In this document: in pieces, positions 12,101 to 25,535 of the stretch
How positions within the stretch are numbered: the first letter of the stretch is position 1
Layout of the letters: the number at the start of each line of letters is the position of its first letter
NCBI GenBank assembly: GCA_022575985.1
Contig: JAKSXM010000272.1
Span: 6,448,001 to 6,512,000 of the forward strand
Direction of reading: 5' to 3'
Source of the DNA: Anagrus nilaparvatae
Taxonomy: Eukaryota; Arthropoda; Insecta; Hymenoptera; Mymaridae
DNA length: 64,000 bases
Position numbers and translations under genes: made by a program
The notes under the pieces: model-generated
Seen by the model: the letters and a program-made list of their open reading frames with translations, nothing else
Databases searched by the model: none
What the model was told of the DNA's origin: nothing

Positions 12101-14569
12101 ATCATGTAAAGAATCTTTGGAAAAAGCTAAAAATACTACAGAAAAAATTAAATCAGAAAAAAATCAATGTTTTACAGAACTGATGATTTTGAAGAAATTT
12201 ATTGAAAATTTAGCAGATAACATTAAAAGAGGAAAATCACATATAGAAAATGTTTCGGAAATCGATAAAATAATAAATAAAAATGAGTATAGTGACCTCA
12301 AAAATAACTTAGAAATTATAAACAAGTGCATTGCGAATTCATTTAAAAATGAACAAAAAATACAAAAAATTAATAATATCAAAAAAACAAATCAAGAATC
12401 AGAATGTAATTTAGAATATATAAACTTAAAAAATACATTAAAAGAATTAGAAGAAATTTTAGAGCCTGTATTAATTAATTTTGATGAAGCTAATGATTTG
12501 ACTGTTGCTAAAGAAGATGATTTAGATAATAATTTGCTAAAAATCAAAAATTTAGTATCAACCAAGATAAATTTATTAAAAAAATCAGAAGATGATAATT
12601 TAGAAAAATTAGAAATAATCAAACATTTACAAGAACAAATGCAAGTTATGGAAAAAGAATTATTGCAGACCAAGAGTAGCTATAAGCAGTTAGAAAATGA
12701 AAAGATGATATTATTAAAAGATTATAATGATTTAGAAGCAAAGAATGAAATAATAATAGCAGAAAACGAAAATTCATTTAATGATTCATTATCTAATAAT
12801 ATCAACTTGAGTACCAACAGTAGCAGCAATGAATCTGGCATATCATCAAATCCTGACAACAAATTATACGATGATAAATTATGTCAAACAGAATTCCCAT
12901 CAGACTATGAAAAAAATAAATCATTAGAAGATAAATTGCAGCAATTAAAATTAGATTATAATTCGATGAAAGATCAACACAACAATGAATTATTTAAAGT
13001 ATCAGAATTGTCACTTAAATTAAAAAATATTACTGATAGTATGAAAGATTTAAAAGATACTAATTTAACTAAAGAAAATTTGCTACATGAATATAGAATA
13101 CAATTTGAATCAAATAAACAAGAAATCATCAAATTAAATAATGATAAATTATTGGCAGATAAGAAATACAATGACTTGATATTCAAATTAAAAAATGTTG
13201 CAAACAGTTATGAAAGAAAATTAGGAGAATTCGAGGTCAGTAATTTATACTTAAGTTACTTATTAATTTATATAATTAAAAATTACTTAATTTTTAGCAA
13301 AAACTCAAGCTTCATGAAGATAATGAAAAAGAATCATCTGCAAGAATAAATAATTACTGGGAAAAATCGTTAAGTTTAACCCATGAATTATTTAAAGCAA
13401 ATGAATTATTGAAAAAGAATTCAGAATCGTGTGCTAACGATCACGTAACGAAAATTGATAAGCTAGAAAAAGACATAAATGATAAAAATCAGATAATTGA
13501 TAAATTAGAAAAAACCATCATAGTTTATAAATCAGATTTAAACAGTATGGCAGAGTTATCAAATAAAGTTGATAGTTTTAAATTGATCTTGACTAAAATT
13601 GATAATGAACGTTTACAGTTCAAAAATATTTTAAATGAAAAAACGATTAATCAAATAGAAATAGAGAAGGATTTAAAAAAATTGAATGATAAAGTTGATA
13701 AGAAAGATGAAGAAATAGTAATATTAAAAAATGAAATTGATTTATTAACTAATATTAATTTAACAAACAGTAATAAAGCCAAAGAATTTGGTAATGAAAT
13801 TATCAACATACAAGATAATATTAAATCAATGAAAGATGACATTGTTAAGATAAAAGAATTGAGACAAAATTTTGAAAAAAATTCTAAAAGAGAAATAGCT
13901 AGTTTACGTTCAAGGTTAACGATATTTGAAGAAAATACCGAATTGTTAAATATCATCTGCAGTAATAACGAAAACCGAAATAGTGAAGTTGAAAAATTAA
14001 AAATGCAGTTGTTAGACAAAGAGAGAGAAATAGAATTATTCAAAAGAAATCGTAATATAACAATTGAAAGATATGAAAAATTGGTACACCAGCTACATGA
14101 TTCGTTAAAACTAAACAACATAATACCAGAAAAACTAAAAAAATGTTTTAATCAACAAAAACAAAGATATAAAATTAATGACAGTAAAGAAAATTTTAAA
14201 TATCATCATAGTGCAGAATCTGGGGATTGGAAGTTATCGAATTATGATGAAGATTTGAATTTTATGTCTTGTACAAGTTTGCAATCACATTCTTCGTCTA
14301 TTAGAACAATTAATGAGGAGAAACCATGTCATCTAAGTAGAAAATCAAGTGAAAGATCTTTTCAGGTACTCTAATTCACTGACTTGCCTAAATTTATTTT
14401 ATTTTTAATGATTTTTTCTTGTTTACAGACAACACAGACTAATAATACTATGGATTTTATTGACTTTAGTGAATCTACAAATTCGTTAAGTACTTCTTCA
14501 GGTACCTCAAAAAAGAAATATAGAAAAAAAGATGTCTTACAAATTTATAATCAATCAAAGAAAAAATAA
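9200..14569 (+). CDS. Kinesin-6-type (KIF20-like) motor protein, four exons
   Basis: Predicted mitotic or central-spindle microtubule motor of 1713 residues. Exons: 9200-10183, 10287-13235, 13298-14365 and 14429-14569. All three introns (103, 62 and 63 bp) are GT-AG and phase 0. The start is the ATG at 9200, preceded by AAAA; the frame opens upstream only with non-ATG codons. Motor domain about residues 30-430: P-loop GTADSGKT at 129-136, switch I SSKSH at 304-308, switch II DLAGVGR at 336-342, INQSLLAFG at 358-366, then ESKLTRLFQ. A long insertion in the motor and the long coiled-coil stalk fit kinesin-6 (KIF20A/KIF20B, Drosophila subito), which acts in cytokinesis. Oddities: usual SSRSH and DLAGSER residues are replaced, and the stalk has 18 tandem units. 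The tail is short and lysine-rich. The kinesin call is firm; the KIF20 subfamily is probable. Confidence 0.88.
11031..12152 (+). repeat. Tandem 63-bp repeat coding 21-residue coiled-coil units in the kinesin
   Basis: Residues 577-950 of the kinesin are 18 consecutive units of the form SELESCKxxLKxSExNKxKLK. Seventeen units are 21 residues (three heptads) and one, the fourteenth, is 17 residues. Position 6 of the unit is Cys in 14 units, Tyr in three and Phe in one. The DNA is correspondingly an imperfect 63-bp tandem repeat. A constant 21-residue period keeps the cysteines on one helical face. This array is far more regular than the rest of the stalk and probably arose by unequal crossing-over. 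Confidence 0.85.
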
Positions 14570-14627
14570 TTGTTAGTTGAATTTTTTTTTGTTTTTTTTT
14601 TTAGTTTTAAAATTTTAAGATGTTATC

Positions 14628-14633
14628 AATAAA
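14628..14633 (+). terminator. Probable polyadenylation signal of the kinesin gene
   Basis: AATAAA lies 59 bases after the stop codon, followed by a T-rich stretch. It is the best-placed poly(A) signal, though such hexamers are frequent by chance in this AT-rich DNA. Confidence 0.5.
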
Positions 14634-15530
14634 ACTGTTATTTTACTTCACAAAAAAATAAGACTTTCATTTTTATAAAAATATTAAAAATGAGGTAAAT
14701 TAGACTGAATCAGAATTTTTTTCCCTATTTATAAAAGAAGCAAAGAAGAAAAGAAAAACAGAAAACCAAAAATCGCAATATATAGTGTCCCATTCATTAC
14801 AATAACCTCCCTTTATTACAGGAAAAAAAGAATTTTTAGTTCGATATAATTTTTCTTATGATATAAAAATAAGTATAATATGGGGAGAAAAAAAGATCAT
14901 TTATTTTTATTGGCAATATGCTATATAATTTCTAACATTAGATGCTGCTGACGCTTTTTAGACACTCATTAAATTTACCCTTATATAGATTTTATGTATA
15001 ATTTATATATATTTTCTTACGTGTCCTCTCTTATATTTTAACGAAGAGATATTATTATTATTAATGAGAAAATTATAGTAGATGAAAAACTAATTTTCTT
15101 AGATTCTTTTATTGATACGCCAAAACGTATTTTTTTATTTTCTTGAAAATATTAAAAATAATAAAAACCCTAAAATTTTAAGCCTCAAGGTAAAAATTTT
15201 ATATTTGTACATAGTTTATTCGTTTACCTTGTATTCTCAATTTTCTGTTTATTTCTGAATTTTATGTTGCATGTTTATATTAGAAAATTCGTTTGTACAT
15301 GAGCTTGATTTTTCATTTTTTAATATTTTCGTTGTAATGTAATACTTGGTTATTGAAACCAAGAATTGTTAGCTATTAAAATATTTCAATCTTATTTTTG
15401 TACTTTTTTCCTATTCGTTATGGTTAATTAAAATTTAATTGATTTTTAAGGTAAATTGTTTTTGAGTCATTATAAGTACCCTACTAAAAATAAACGGATA
15501 AACCAAAAAAATAAGTCAAAAAATTCAATA
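14634..15530. other. Intergenic, nothing recognised
   Basis: AT-rich DNA without coding frames or clear repeats. Confidence 0.5.
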
Positions 15531-15964
15531 TACACTGTAAAAAGTAAGTTTCTTATATATTAACAAAAAAATTAGAACATTTTCGAAAAATTAGTAAATT
15601 TTAAAAAATTTGTAAATATTCGAAAAAAAATGTTTATTTACTAAATTTAGTATATTAATTAACAAAAAATTCGACTATTCTCTTTTTTTTTTGTGAATTC
15701 GCAAGAAAAATTGATAATTTACAATTTTTTTTCAAAAACTTACAAAAAATAGTTGTAAACTACCGAAAAATAGTTACGAATTTACAACTTTTTTCGTAGA
15801 TCACAAGAAAAAAATCGAGAATTCTCGAATTTTTCGATAATATCCTAAATTCAGTAAATTTACGATTTTTATCGAATATTTACAACATTTTTTGAAAATT
15901 CACTAATTTTTCGAGAAAATTCTATTTTTTTTGTAAATCTATAAAAGTTACTTTTTGCAGTGTA
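15531..15964. repeat. MITE with CACTG...CAGTG ends (434 bp)
   Basis: TACACTGTAAAAAGTAAGTT at 15531-15550 faces its near-complement at 15943-15964, which ends CTTTTTGCAGTGTA. TA is present at both outer edges. The interior is made of many short inverted segments rich in AATTT, TTCGAAAAA and TTTACAA, so the whole element folds into a long imperfect hairpin. No coding capacity. Confidence 0.75.
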
Positions 15965-17434
15965 GGCTTAAATCAATAAAAAAATTCTGAAAAATCAAAC
16001 GACTAAAAATCATGCTCATATATAAAGTAAGACTTTCAATTTCAGGAAACTATATTTTCTTCTTTCAATTGCCAATGAGATTTGATCGTTCTTGAAAATA
16101 AAAAGTATCTAATTTTCTAGAAATTTTATTTCGTTTAACAAATTATCGAATTTTCTTTTGAGGCACAGACTTAAAAATTTAAATCCTTTAAAATTTGTAA
16201 TTAAAATAAGGAAAACATTTTAACGTAATAACAATGTTAAAGCTACTTTTGTAAACATAGTTTTGCAAAGCTTTTATGATAATAATTATAATTATAATCC
16301 CATCTTTATTTATAAAATCCAAAAAACAGGAATATAAATAAAATAATACATTTGTTAAGTACACATACTTGTACGTTAAGATAGACACGATTTTCTAATA
16401 TTCATTATCTGCATTAAATTCTTAAACGTGCAGACACTAGCAAAAAGTTTTCTTCCATACATATAGGTAAAACATTAGTTTATAATTTGGCAATCCCAGA
16501 TCAGTATTTGTCACGATTACTCGATCCTCCAAGGGCTCTTTTCCTTAGACTAGTGCCTGCATTTATGTATTCGCGTGCGCCTCTCGTATATCTCAAGTTT
16601 TCATTAATTTTGCTAATCCAAGTAAAACTCTTTATATATTGTCTTAAATATACGCACAATTTCAAAGCGACAAAGCTCATACAATATATATGAAATTGAC
16701 GTTGAAAATATATATATATATATAAGTTTCGAGTAGATGCAAAATCATAAAGACAAAAGAAAAGAGAGACGAAACTGATGGCATATCAAACAACGAATAC
16801 GTTGACAAGTAGAAGTAACGCGAGAGCGAGAGGGAGGAAAATAAGTGTTAGAAGTTTGAGCTTCGAGTGTATATATATCCAAAAGGGTGTTATATTTTAT
16901 ATAGAAAATAAGAAAGTATACTTTAACTGGGTAGTTTCACATGTATGGATTATATTTCTTCTGTCATTTTACCCTAGCCAAATTAGACCGATGACATTAT
17001 ACTCAAGTTTTATATTATGTTTAAGTATTTATTAAGTATGAGCCAACTTTATTGAGTACCTTGTTTATCAAAAAGTTAATTTTCTATGAATAAGATTTTA
17101 TACTTTATAAACATATACTTCAATTTATGGTATTTTCATCACATATTTACTTAAAATTTACACTTCAAATAATAATTTATTTTTGAGCTTTTATACTACG
17201 GAAGAAAATGTATACGATAGAGTTACTTTCTTACTTCATAGGCTCCAAAAACAAAAAATACCTACTGTTTGCGTTCTTCCCCCAAGCCTCAAATATATAT
17301 GCAAGCCTCATTACAGGATTTAAATTTAAACTAGACTAGATATTATATCAATGCATTCAGATCTAGTCGTTTTTTATAAAAAGTGTGAATTTGGAATTTC
17401 TGCAAAGAAAAAAAATCTTTTGCAGTCAAAGATA
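15965..17434. other. Intergenic, no supported gene
   Basis: Open frames at 16487-16693 and 16778-17035 have somewhat more balanced composition than their surroundings but show no domain or splice context, so they are not called. A short TA-repeat run lies at about 16709-16723. Confidence 0.45.
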
Positions 17435-17584
17435 AATGAAAAATTATTTCTGTTTTCATTTTGAACGTAATACCTACTTTTTTCCATTGGAGTTTTAATT
17501 TTAGAAAATTCGTTATTATACTCGATTTCTTAAATCTAGTACCTAAAAGAAAAATTTTTTACTCAAAATTATAGCCCTAAAATT
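17435..17584 (-). repeat. Diverged satellite-family fragment
   Basis: GAACGTAATACCTAC at about 17463 and GTTTTAATTTTAGAAAATTCG just after match, on the minus strand, the units at 62628-63490 and the fragment near 3880-3950. Degenerate; judged by eye. Confidence 0.4.
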
Positions 17585-17745
17585 TTTTTTCTGTACAGTA
17601 GCCACGAAAGTACGATAATTTTTCGCTACTGTCACAGAAAAATTTTATATTGCCCTTGTCCATAAATAAATAATGCCCCAAACAGCAGTTTACTCGTAAT
17701 TTACGTGCGATTTGGGCCATTCTTTACTTTTCTAAGCCCGACATG
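17585..17745 (-). repeat. Dispersed repeat, copy 1
   Basis: On the minus strand this reads GAAAAGTAAAGAATGGCCCA at its start, then AAATCGCACGTAAATTAC, and about 90 bases later AAAATTTTTCTGTGACAGTA. The same order recurs at 48345-48475 (plus) and in part at 54605-54720 (plus). No terminal repeats were identified; the family is unknown. Confidence 0.6.
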
Positions 17746-19130
17746 AGCTGTAATCATGCTATTCTTTTTGTTAATGTTAGATTTTTTCTATGGGAATTTT
17801 AATTGAAGAGAATATTTTTTTTTTTTTCTTTGAGGAACCTCAGACCAAATATTGGGTAGCATTTTTTTTTTTTTTTTGAGGATTGACATAAAACGGTTAT
17901 TTTACGAATAATTAACAATAATTTGTTTTCCAGCCCATGTACAGCTTCAAAAATGTTTATATATAAGAAAACAATAAAAAATAAGGAGAAAATGCTAATT
18001 GAATTGACAAAAAAAGAACTCAACACATATATTATGAATGTATGTGTAAAATTATATGCATGAAAAAAGCTGTAAACAAAAATTTTCTAATTAAATAATA
18101 AATATGAGTGATAAAAAAAGAAAAAAACTCATTAATCCAGTATGCCTTATATAGAATAATAATAATAAATATATTATAACTTTTTTAAAAACATAAGATT
18201 TTATATAGAAAACACGCAATCTAATATATTATAATATAGTCAAATTATATATAAAACCTCATATAATAATTTATTTAATAAAAAAAGTTTTCTTCATCTG
18301 TCGTTTTTATTGAAAGAAGTTTATATAGTTCATTATAAATAAAATGTAAAAAATATTACACAGAATCCGATATCAGAGTTTATATTGCATTAGAAAAACC
18401 AGACGCTCTTTTCCACGCTAGGAAGGAACTTAAACGATAATCTGACGATATAACCTTTTGAATATTCACTCAAGAGTGTATGTATATAGTTTAAGTAGTT
18501 ATAAAAGAAATCCTTTCGGTCATAGCAGTGCATCAATGCGCAAATAATGACACGTGATTTTTTCGTTACATGTGCAAGCATAGAAAAAGTTAAAAAGAAA
18601 ATAAAGCCGTCTTACATTAGTAAGAGAACTTAATTACTATCAGTAGCAGTCTTTTCAATGAAATACTATATTAACCCTTTTTTTTAATTTTTACTTGATT
18701 TTCTTACACAAGTCACACGCAATCTTATTCATCGGTCTGGAAATTTTTTCAAGGTGTAATGGCCTTCTCACTACTGCTGTCGAATCAAGAAAAAGATGTT
18801 ATATTTATGTTAATAATCCCATGCATAAACTTTACATTACTTGCACTCGTTATAATTCAATAATTGAAAGTTAAAAAAAAAATTATATAAAAAATAATAG
18901 GTTTGGTTTTTTCTTTAAACAATGTATAAACAGTTTTAGTAATATACATTATTTATACGCATTACGCACATAAATTTTTTGACTTATTTTTAATTTCACT
19001 CATTTTTCCTAAAGAAGCCAAAAATTTGGTAAAAATTGAGCCCAACCTAAATCTGTTCAAACTATTTCTTTCAAAAAGTAGCTAGCTTTCAAAAGTCCAA
19101 GCTCAAAATAACTTCTCCCGCGCACTTTTG
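17746..19130. other. Intergenic, no gene
   Basis: Contains homopolymer T runs (about 17818 and 17862) and AT-rich DNA; no coding frame supported. Confidence 0.5.
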
Positions 19131-19270
19131 AACTGTGCCGGCCAAGTATGGGCTGAAGTTCGGGCGACGTTCGGCAAAACGCTCTGCTGACGTGTGGCGC
19201 TCGTATAGCATAGGTCCTTTGGTACACGTCTCCGCGACGTATGGAACATACTTCGGCCCACGTATGGCAG
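19131..19270. repeat. GC-richer array of ACGTATGG-like motifs
   Basis: An isolated island of about 140 bp with far higher GC than its surroundings. It holds degenerate copies of (A/C)GT(A/T/G)(T/C)GG at roughly 11-12 base intervals: AAGTATGG, AAGTTCGG, ACGTTCGG, ACGTGTGG, ACGTATGG, with the complement CATACTTCGG also present. A 67-codon open frame crosses it, but the repetitive composition explains the frame better than coding does. Origin unknown. Confidence 0.6.
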
Positions 19271-22200
19271 AAGATTTTTATTTTTTTTTAACAGCTGTTA
19301 TTGAAAAATATTGTTTTAATTTAACTTCTTTAGCGTAAATTATACTCAAGATAGTTAAGCGTTAAATTAACAGCTTATAATTGAACTTATTATTAAATAT
19401 TCTTTAAAGAATTTTAAGAAGACTGGCATTCTATACCATAAACTTTTCAACCCGATGAATATTCTGGAGATGAAGACCCCTGCTCCCCGCCTTGAAAAAA
19501 GTTAAAAGAAAATTTGTTAACCCATATATATTAACGTTTATCTAACAAATAACGAATTATTTAGCTAAAAAAGAGAAAAATATCCATTCCTCATAAAACC
19601 CCCTACCCCAAGAAACCTTTAAATATCGAACTTTGTGTAGAAACACTTTGTTTCATCGAAACTATTTCTAAATCTTACTAGTTGCCGTTATATATAAATT
19701 AAAAAATGATTCGATTTTATCAGATATTTGTAAGTCAGTTGTAACAGTCTTTGAAAATTATGTATTACAGAAAGATTTTGGTTTCCACTATTGTCAAAGT
19801 GAAGATATAACTAATTGTCATACAACAGAAATCGTTTAAAAATTATTCGATCTAAACGATAAATAGGTTCAGTAATTTTTACGATGTTATGAGGATCATC
19901 TATGAATATCTATTTAACTGTCATTAGAATACGATGCTCATTTGACTGTTTCCATTCTGTCAGAAACAGCAAAATTCTATGCTTACTCATTAATTTCCAA
20001 TATGGCCCTTACCTGGTTGTAAACAACAGAAGCTTGTCAGATGTAAATGAGAACCTAAAAGTTTTCTTAAACGACTAGAAATGCGTATGTTTGTTTTGTA
20101 TAATTGTGCATATTTGAATAAATAAGTGCTCGAAATTAATTTATGCTTGCATAATTTTGATAAAAAATATCATAAAACTATAATAACGAAAAGTAAGGGA
20201 TGTTTAAAAAAAAATAATTTTTAAATCAATAAGATTCTGGTAATAAATTTCAATGGTAAAATCACATGATATTTTTAGAGAAAATTTATTCATAGAAAAT
20301 GAGGCTGTATTTTGAATTGAAAAAAAAACAAGAATGAAATTTGTCTCGATAATGAATCATATGATCTCTTATTATAATAAGAAGAATGAATTAGCAATTA
20401 GTTAAAACAATTGTAAGCATGGTAGCTCACGTCTCGAGAGTTGAAATTTAGTTTCCAATCGAACAAAGTTTTCCCTATTTTGAGTATGTCATTTGAAAAT
20501 ATATAGAGAGTTTAAAGCATATATAAGAGTACAGATACATAAAGTCAGTAGCAAATTAGAGGGTGTTTTTGAATTGAAAGAGTATTTGTCGTCGTAGTCG
20601 TCGTTGATTCTGTATAATATAAGTATAGTAGAAAATGAGAGGATGCAGATCGCGTGTGATAGAATAGAAAACGAGGGATGAACAAATGAAATGAAATGTT
20701 TCTCTTATTCAATAAACATATATAGATATATAAAAGACGTGTGATTGGAAAGGGGTAGTTTTATATATTTAAGGGAGGTTTTTAAAGGAAGTCAGATATA
20801 ACCGCGATAGAATATTTTGTTAAGTATTTGATAGAACGAGAAGGTAAAAAAATATATCTATAGATTGTTTGTCATTCCACCCTTTCATGTAAAATTTTCC
20901 CTTTTTAGTTGTCTTTCCTGTTAGACTGCTTATTTACCTAATTACGTGGAATAGCAGATAAATTTCGACAGATCGTATACCTTTATTGTAAAAGATATTT
21001 TTCCTTTTTTTAAATAATGCAAATTTGTTTAGAATTTGCCATTTTTATATACTATTTAGCTTTTCATTTAAAGCATTAAAGTTTATTTAAATTACTCGTA
21101 GGTACCATTTCGGTTTTAACGTATTTGTCTTACACAGGAAAACCAAAATTTACATGAACAGTTCTCAATAATAATAAAAAAATGTTGACTATTTTTTTTT
21201 ACTCAGATTATTTAAAAAAAATTTTCAGTATTTTCACACTTACTTATATTAACTTCTGGTGTTAAGTTACAAGCCATTTTTTAAGCTTCCTCAGAAGTTA
21301 TTTTGTGACCTAATCTGTTAAAAACTTGTTCGTTTTAGTTGAATTTTATTTTTAGTTATATCAAAAACGACGTAGCACAATTTGACCTTTAACATTTTAT
21401 GACTAGGGTGATCGTACCTAAAAACGATCGTAATTGCATGTATAATATTTCCATAAAACTATAAAGATAATATTTTTTTGAGATTTAAATGTTATTTTAT
21501 TGTATGTAAGTTATCTAAAACATAATTGGTATAATACATAAAAAAAATGGCATTAAATAGTCGATACACGCTCTATAAAGTATAACCAAGGGTCCTCTTT
21601 ATTATTTCGACCATCACACTTTCCCTTCGAAAAAAAGCAAGTAAAATGTATGTATGTAAATATAAATTTTTATACATAAAAATATGGGCACTCGATTGCC
21701 TTAAGGTGTTTTCTTATTTTAGTAAATAATTTTATATATTTCATCTCTCTAAAATAAAAAAAAAAAAAAAAGATTTTGTAAAAATTTCCCTATAGGGGAA
21801 TCTCAGTGATAACTTAAGTACCATATAGGTATAAAATAACATATATATATAAAGTAGCCTTTGGCGATATGACTTCGTTAAGGTTACTCAACCATATTTC
21901 CTTTTATAAAAACATACGTTTTATCCTGTGATCCAAAAAAAAAAAGAAGAGATATGTGATATACATTTCTATACATTTTTTTATTCCAGGACAATAAATG
22001 TCTTCTTATTTATTCTATTGTCAGATATATTAACATATACTATACTTTTTTTTATCATGGGAATTTTTACTTCTTCTTTTGAATTTATAATGACAAAAAT
22101 AACTTATATTTTTTTAATTAATTACAATGTATAGTTGAATGTGTATTGAAATTCGAGAGAAGTCATTTATTTCAATGCAATTTTATTGAAAAAGCGAAAA

Positions 22201-25055
22201 AAATCGCATTTAAATAAAAAATGTCTTATTTAACTATAAATAAATAAATTGTAATAAGATGACATGCCACGTGGAAAAGATGAGTGGCTATTGACGATGC
22301 TCGGTTCTTGAAAAAATTTTTTTTTAAAACCCTTATGCAAAAGTTAAGTACATATATAAGGAATAAAAAAAGGAGAAGAAGAGAGATATTGGAGGCAATG
22401 AGCCAAGTTAGTTTTAACAAGACGATTCAACATTCTGTTACTTCTTCACCCTTCGAGATTTTTATATCCCCTTTATATCTTCTTTATAGAATTTCTATAT
22501 ATAGGATACATCATAAGATCGTCACGCAAACTGATAATCTGAATATGTAAGCTTTTTATTAAGGTATACCACAAAAAAATTATATTATAAGTGTCTATGG
22601 GTGTGTTTGTGTGTTTGGATTCTTATACTTACATATTTTGTGCTATTGATTCGAATTCACTAACAAGCTACGATCAGGGATAAGGGTTTTTCAACGAGAG
22701 TCATTTTTTTTTTCTATAATCTTCTTTTCATCATTACATAATTAGTAAATGTTCTTTATGGTTCAATTGAAAATACATTTTTATATTTTATTTAAATCTA
22801 ATTATATGAATGTTTTCGATAGATGCATTTTTTAAAATCAAAAAAATTTTTTTATATACAGTTAATTTTACCAAGAAAAGTATTTAATTAATTTTTTTAG
22901 TGCTTAAAATTTAAGGACTAAAATTTTACGATTTGTAAAATTTCACATCCAACGCCGAGCAACAAGTGCAATAGTGCATGTTACAATTAAAAACATTATT
23001 TAGCTCTGCAGGAATTACTTTGGTTAATGGTGTCTAAGGTTTCAAAATATCTAATTTACAAATAATTGGAACAAATAATTAGTACTAATCTTATACACAA
23101 AAATTGAGCAATAAATGATTAAAAAAATTTTATACTTTTTGTAAAAAATAAAAAATTTTATTAAAAAATTTGGAGGTAAATCAGAATTTTAATTAACGAA
23201 TGCATTAGTCCTTACGTTCTTTGAAACTATATCATTTTTTTGTAATTTTGTTAAAAAACTGTATGAATAAAAAATAATTTTATTTAACGACTGGCAAATG
23301 AACGCAAACATGAATTTATTAACTGAGATTAATTTTTTTCAATCATACAAAAAATATATTTTTTACTAAAAATAAAGTAATATTATTTAAAGTCAAATAA
23401 ATGTGAAAATTTATTAACTAAAATATTTTCAATGGCATTCATGCTTTTTTTTTTTATTTTTGTGTATAAACAGATTTTTTATAATTGCTTTAAAAAATAA
23501 AAAAACAAAAATTACATTCGCTTTTTTAATTTCAAAGTTTGCAACTGACGTTCTATTTTTTTTTTTTTTATTTTTATACATTTTTATAAACTCTATATTT
23601 TTTAACGACTATCCGATACATTAATGTTGAGAGCCATAAAAATTGTTATGCACCCAACGTACTATATAAGCAAAAAAAACGACAAAAGTATATATTTTGT
23701 CGACTAAATAATGGTCAATATTACGCATCAAATCGTAGAAAGAATTACCCTCGAGAACAAATATTGAAAAAAAAGAAGGGTGCAGTAGTGCAGATTTGTT
23801 TGGTGTCAGTTGCCTGCTGCTGGAGAAGTGTCCTCTTCGTTTTTGCATATTACATGTATTCGCAAAAATCGAGCGAAAGATTGCATTTATATTTGTTTTT
23901 TTTTTTTTTTTTTTAGAGACGAAATATTTCGTGTATTACATGCACGTATTTAAAAAAAAAGTGTTAACGACATTCTGCAGTATGTTTGTTTTTCACAGAG
24001 TGTTTTTACCTGATATCGACAGTTTACCTCTGTGGTCTTGTTGTGTAAACTAAATATACTCTACTCCTTTTTTTTTAATATTGTCAACTTTGCAAGTAAT
24101 TTTGTTTTTGTTATACGTCTATTCCAAAAAAAAGAATGAAAATTCCTTGCCTAACTCTTTTTATACGATGTGTATGCTCAACTGCACATATAAATTTATA
24201 GGTATAGGTATACATAAATGTTCATTTCTCTTGATATTATGTGTGTACTCTTGTCTAGATATGAAATAATGTCAGGGTGCAACTGACGCCCCTGTACAGA
24301 AACAATAACTTTACTGATGTATCTTTTATTTATTTTTATATATTTTTGTTTTGTTTTTTTTTTTTTGGCATCAAAAATCGTTCATTGCACTCGACGTGTT
24401 TTCTTGCACAAGTTGCAATTTTTTAAATCGAGATAGGAATTTTGAGTAGATCCATATAATATACGGAGTTTAATGTATTTGAATTTTGGGGAAAAAAGTA
24501 AACGTTTGCCACTTTTTTATTTTTTTAACTTGTCAAAGAAAATTTTTCATTGAAAAATAAGCTTTTATTTCAAAAATATTAATTTTATGAAATCATAGTA
24601 TAATACTATTATCATAAGAATCAGTGGTGCATAAAAAATGGACAGTATTAAAAAATAAGTAAAGTGATTTCACGACGAATTTTCACTTTAGATCTCGGGT
24701 AAATTTATTTAAATTTTCAGAGCTCTTAAGTGACCAATAAAACTGAAATCTCTGCTTGATCTACAGCGATTTCGTAAATTTCGTTATCATCTTAAATATT
24801 CGGAGATCACTTATTGTATTTTTATCAAATGAACTCCTAATTTTTCGTAAAAGTGAAGTTTCCTTACCCCTGTAACCCGATAAAAGAGTATAATCCCAAG
24901 TTATTGTCTCTTTTGCGGCATTTGTAACTTTAAACCTACATGTTAGGATACATTGCTTGAATTTCTTGAAATTTCGAGCAAAGCAAACTTACCGGGCAAA
25001 AGCTCAAAAACTCCATAAATAAATGTTTTATTAAAATAAATTTGGATTGGTTATG
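19271..25055. other. Gene-poor stretch of nearly 6 kb
   Basis: No gene is supported. Open frames (for example 21928-22134, 22284-22550, 23621-24053) are short, overlap on both strands and lack domains. Stretches such as 20400-20900 and 22250-22700 are not obviously repetitive and might hold regulatory sequence, but nothing in the sequence proves it. Homopolymer runs lie near 21753 and 23898. Confidence 0.45.
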
Positions 25056-25535
25056 ATTAAATCCAAATTTTTAACATGCAACATGTTTATAGGGAGGGGG
25101 TACTTCAGAACTTGAAAATTAAGGGGGGGGGGGGTCAAATAAGCCTTGAATAATTAGGTAAGTATATATAAATAAATAAAATATTTCTAAAAGATTTGAA
25201 AAATCTGGGCTTAAGGACTTAGGGTAATACAGGTTTATGGACTTAGAATAATATAGGTTTTGGGACTTGAAATAATTTAGGTTCAGAGATTTGGAATAAT
25301 TCAGGTTTAGGGACTTGGAATAATATAAGGTTTAGGGAATCTAAATAGTTTGGGTTTAGAATCTTAACAGCTAGTGAGGTGATAATTACAAATTAGAAAA
25401 TTATAAAACTGTATTATAATGTTGAGTAACATTTGTATTATACCTAGTCCTCATCTGGAAGTAAACATGTTCCATGCAGTTAGGTTGTGTTTACACAAAG
25501 CGGTTATAAGATTTTTACTTGTTCAGATTCGTTAC
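25056..25535 (+). repeat. Dispersed repeat with G tract and minisatellite, copy 1
   Basis: Begins TTTAACATGCAACATGTTTA at about 25069, then a run of 12 G at 25123-25134, then a minisatellite of about six 24-25-bp units (GGACTTAGAATAATATAGGT type) at 25214-25362, then a GTTCCATGCAGTTAGGTTGT segment near 25469 followed by ACACAAAGCGGTTATAAG. The same order of parts occurs at 44090-44440, so these are two copies of one transposon or its remnant. Confidence 0.65.

Noticed and set aside
13651..14121. Minus-strand 156-codon open frame
   Set aside because: Antisense of the third kinesin exon; hydrophobic, Ser-rich shadow composition.
16778..17035. 85-codon frame starting ATGGCATATCAAACAACG
   Set aside because: Only the first 30 codons look plausible; the rest is background, with no splice donor or homology to support a gene.
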